From contig HF988471.1 of assembly GCA_000431975.1 (NCBI GenBank), forward strand, positions 1-5,241: DNA of 5,241 nt, written 5' to 3'. The notes under the pieces are model-generated. The model did no database searches, was not told the DNA's origin, and saw only the letters and a list, made by a program, of their open reading frames with translations. Made by a program: the position numbers and the translations under genes. Positions 4,481 through 5,241 of this stretch are shown here, one piece after another (the stretch's first letter is position 1; each line of letters starts with the position of its first letter). This stretch comes from Prevotella sp. CAG:924. GTDB taxonomy: Bacteria > Bacteroidota > Bacteroidia > Bacteroidales > Bacteroidaceae.

Positions 4481-5241
4481 ATGAAGTATGAATTAAGAGA
4501 GAACCAAGGCATTCCAGTACCTCTGCTGGCTTTGATGGCAGTTGCTACCGGACTTTCCGTTGCCAACTGCTACTACAACCAACCTTTGTTGGGTAGCATG
4601 GCAAAAGATTTCGCGGTAAACGACTTTTCTGCTAGCATGGTAGCGACATTGACACAGATAGGCTATGTGACCGGACTTGTGTTTGTCATCCCGCTTGGTG
4701 ATTTGGTCTCACGAAAGAAGCTGATATTGACCAATTATATCATATCTTCGTGCGCCTTGCTTGCCATAGCCTTTGCCCCGAACATCTATTACGTGTGGGG
4801 CGCATCATTGCTTGCCGGCTCATCTTCGGTTATGCCGCAATTTTTCATTCCGTTAGTATCTTACTATTCACCCCCCTGCGCACAAAGTGCGCAACGTAGG
4901 GATTATACAATCTTGCCTGCTCATAGGCATTCTTGGTTCACGGGTATTCAGTGGCGTTCTGGCTGACGTATGGGGATGGCGTTCCGTCTATTTTGTAGCT
5001 TGCTTGTTTATGCTCGGATGCTTCCTGATGATTCACAAGATGCTACCCGCGCTGTCTACCTGTTCTCAAGAAAGTTATGCAGGGTTGATGAAATCTTTGT
5101 TGCGGCTGCTCTCCCAATACCCGTACTTGCGTATCGCATCGCTGAGGGCGGCATTGGCTTATGGCTCGTTCTTCGCTTTGTGGAGTTGCCTTGCTTTTCG
5201 GATGAAACAGGAACCTTTTTTTGCTAGCGACGACATTATCG
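4481..5241 (+). pseudogene. MFS efflux transporter, frameshifted in a C6 run and cut by the window end
   Basis: The first 132 residues read as a normal MFS protein: membrane segments at about 12-30, 48-72, 82-100 and 105-128, the NCYYNQPLL segment (29-37) after helix 1, and motif A as GDLVSRKKLIL (73-83). At the six C's 4871-4876 the frame is lost, and the original frame ends at TGA 4964-4966. Moving one base forward restores family sequence from 4878: AHKVRNVGIIQSCLLIG, then GVLADVWGWRSVYF (the helix 5-6 GWR-VYF segment), continuing without a stop to the window edge. About 253 of the roughly 390-400 residues usual for this DHA1-like family are visible. Five C's in place of six would give one intact gene. 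Causes could be a sequencing or assembly error, a recent mutation, slipped-strand variation or +1 ribosomal slippage. If intact it is a proton-driven exporter in the inner membrane, co-transcribed with the SMR pump. Substrate is unknown. Confidence 0.85.

Noticed and set aside
4970..5227. Open frame of 85 codons starting at ATG 4970
   Set aside because: It is in neither frame that gives MFS sequence; the real continuation of the transporter runs in the frame containing codon 4878-4880.

Overview
The window looks like an accessory or variable stretch of a Bacteroidota (Bacteroides/Parabacteroides/Alistipes-type) chromosome. Three things point there. The best promoter candidates carry the Bacteroidales -7 box TAnnTTTG rather than a sigma70 -10 box. 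Most start codons lack a Shine-Dalgarno and have AT-rich leaders. The gene families (short phage-type amidase, Crp/Fnr-like regulator without FeS cysteines, SMR pump) are typical of that phylum. The species cannot be named from this sequence.

Layout. Positions 1-223 (+) hold the 3' end of a very GC-rich T7-lysozyme-type N-acetylmuramoyl-L-alanine amidase, followed by a perfect 12-bp inverted repeat (371-418) that could terminate it. Positions 224-1045 contain no convincing protein gene. Composition drops there from GC-rich to the AT-richer content of the rest of the window. The stretch holds several base-pairing elements, a minus-strand -7 box (816-823) and an eight-codon minus-strand ORF with an unusually strong ribosome binding site (716-742).

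Positions 2901-1046 (-) are a compact two-gene operon: an ABC/AAA_15-type ATPase (372 aa) whose stop overlaps by 4 bp (ATGA) the start of a 246-aa protein with TOPRIM-type acidic motifs (EG near the N-terminus, then FDYD). This ATPase plus TOPRIM/RloB-like pairing is the arrangement seen in RloA/RloB, AbiL, PARIS and OLD-type anti-phage systems, and it is the best candidate here for a poorly described system. A 9-bp-arm palindrome sits just upstream of its promoter.

Positions 2975-3410 hold no convincing gene. At 3411-3980 (-) is a Crp/Fnr-family regulator, divergent from an SMR drug or guanidinium exporter (4141-4467, +) and an MFS transporter (4481 to the window edge, +). Between regulator and pumps lie two near-identical operator-like repeats 22 bp apart. 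The nearer one is centred about 41-44 bp upstream of the predicted SMR transcription start, the classical position for a class II Crp-type activator. This part reads as a self-regulated efflux module. Its MFS gene is broken by one extra C in a run of six (4871-4876), and the downstream frame is otherwise intact.
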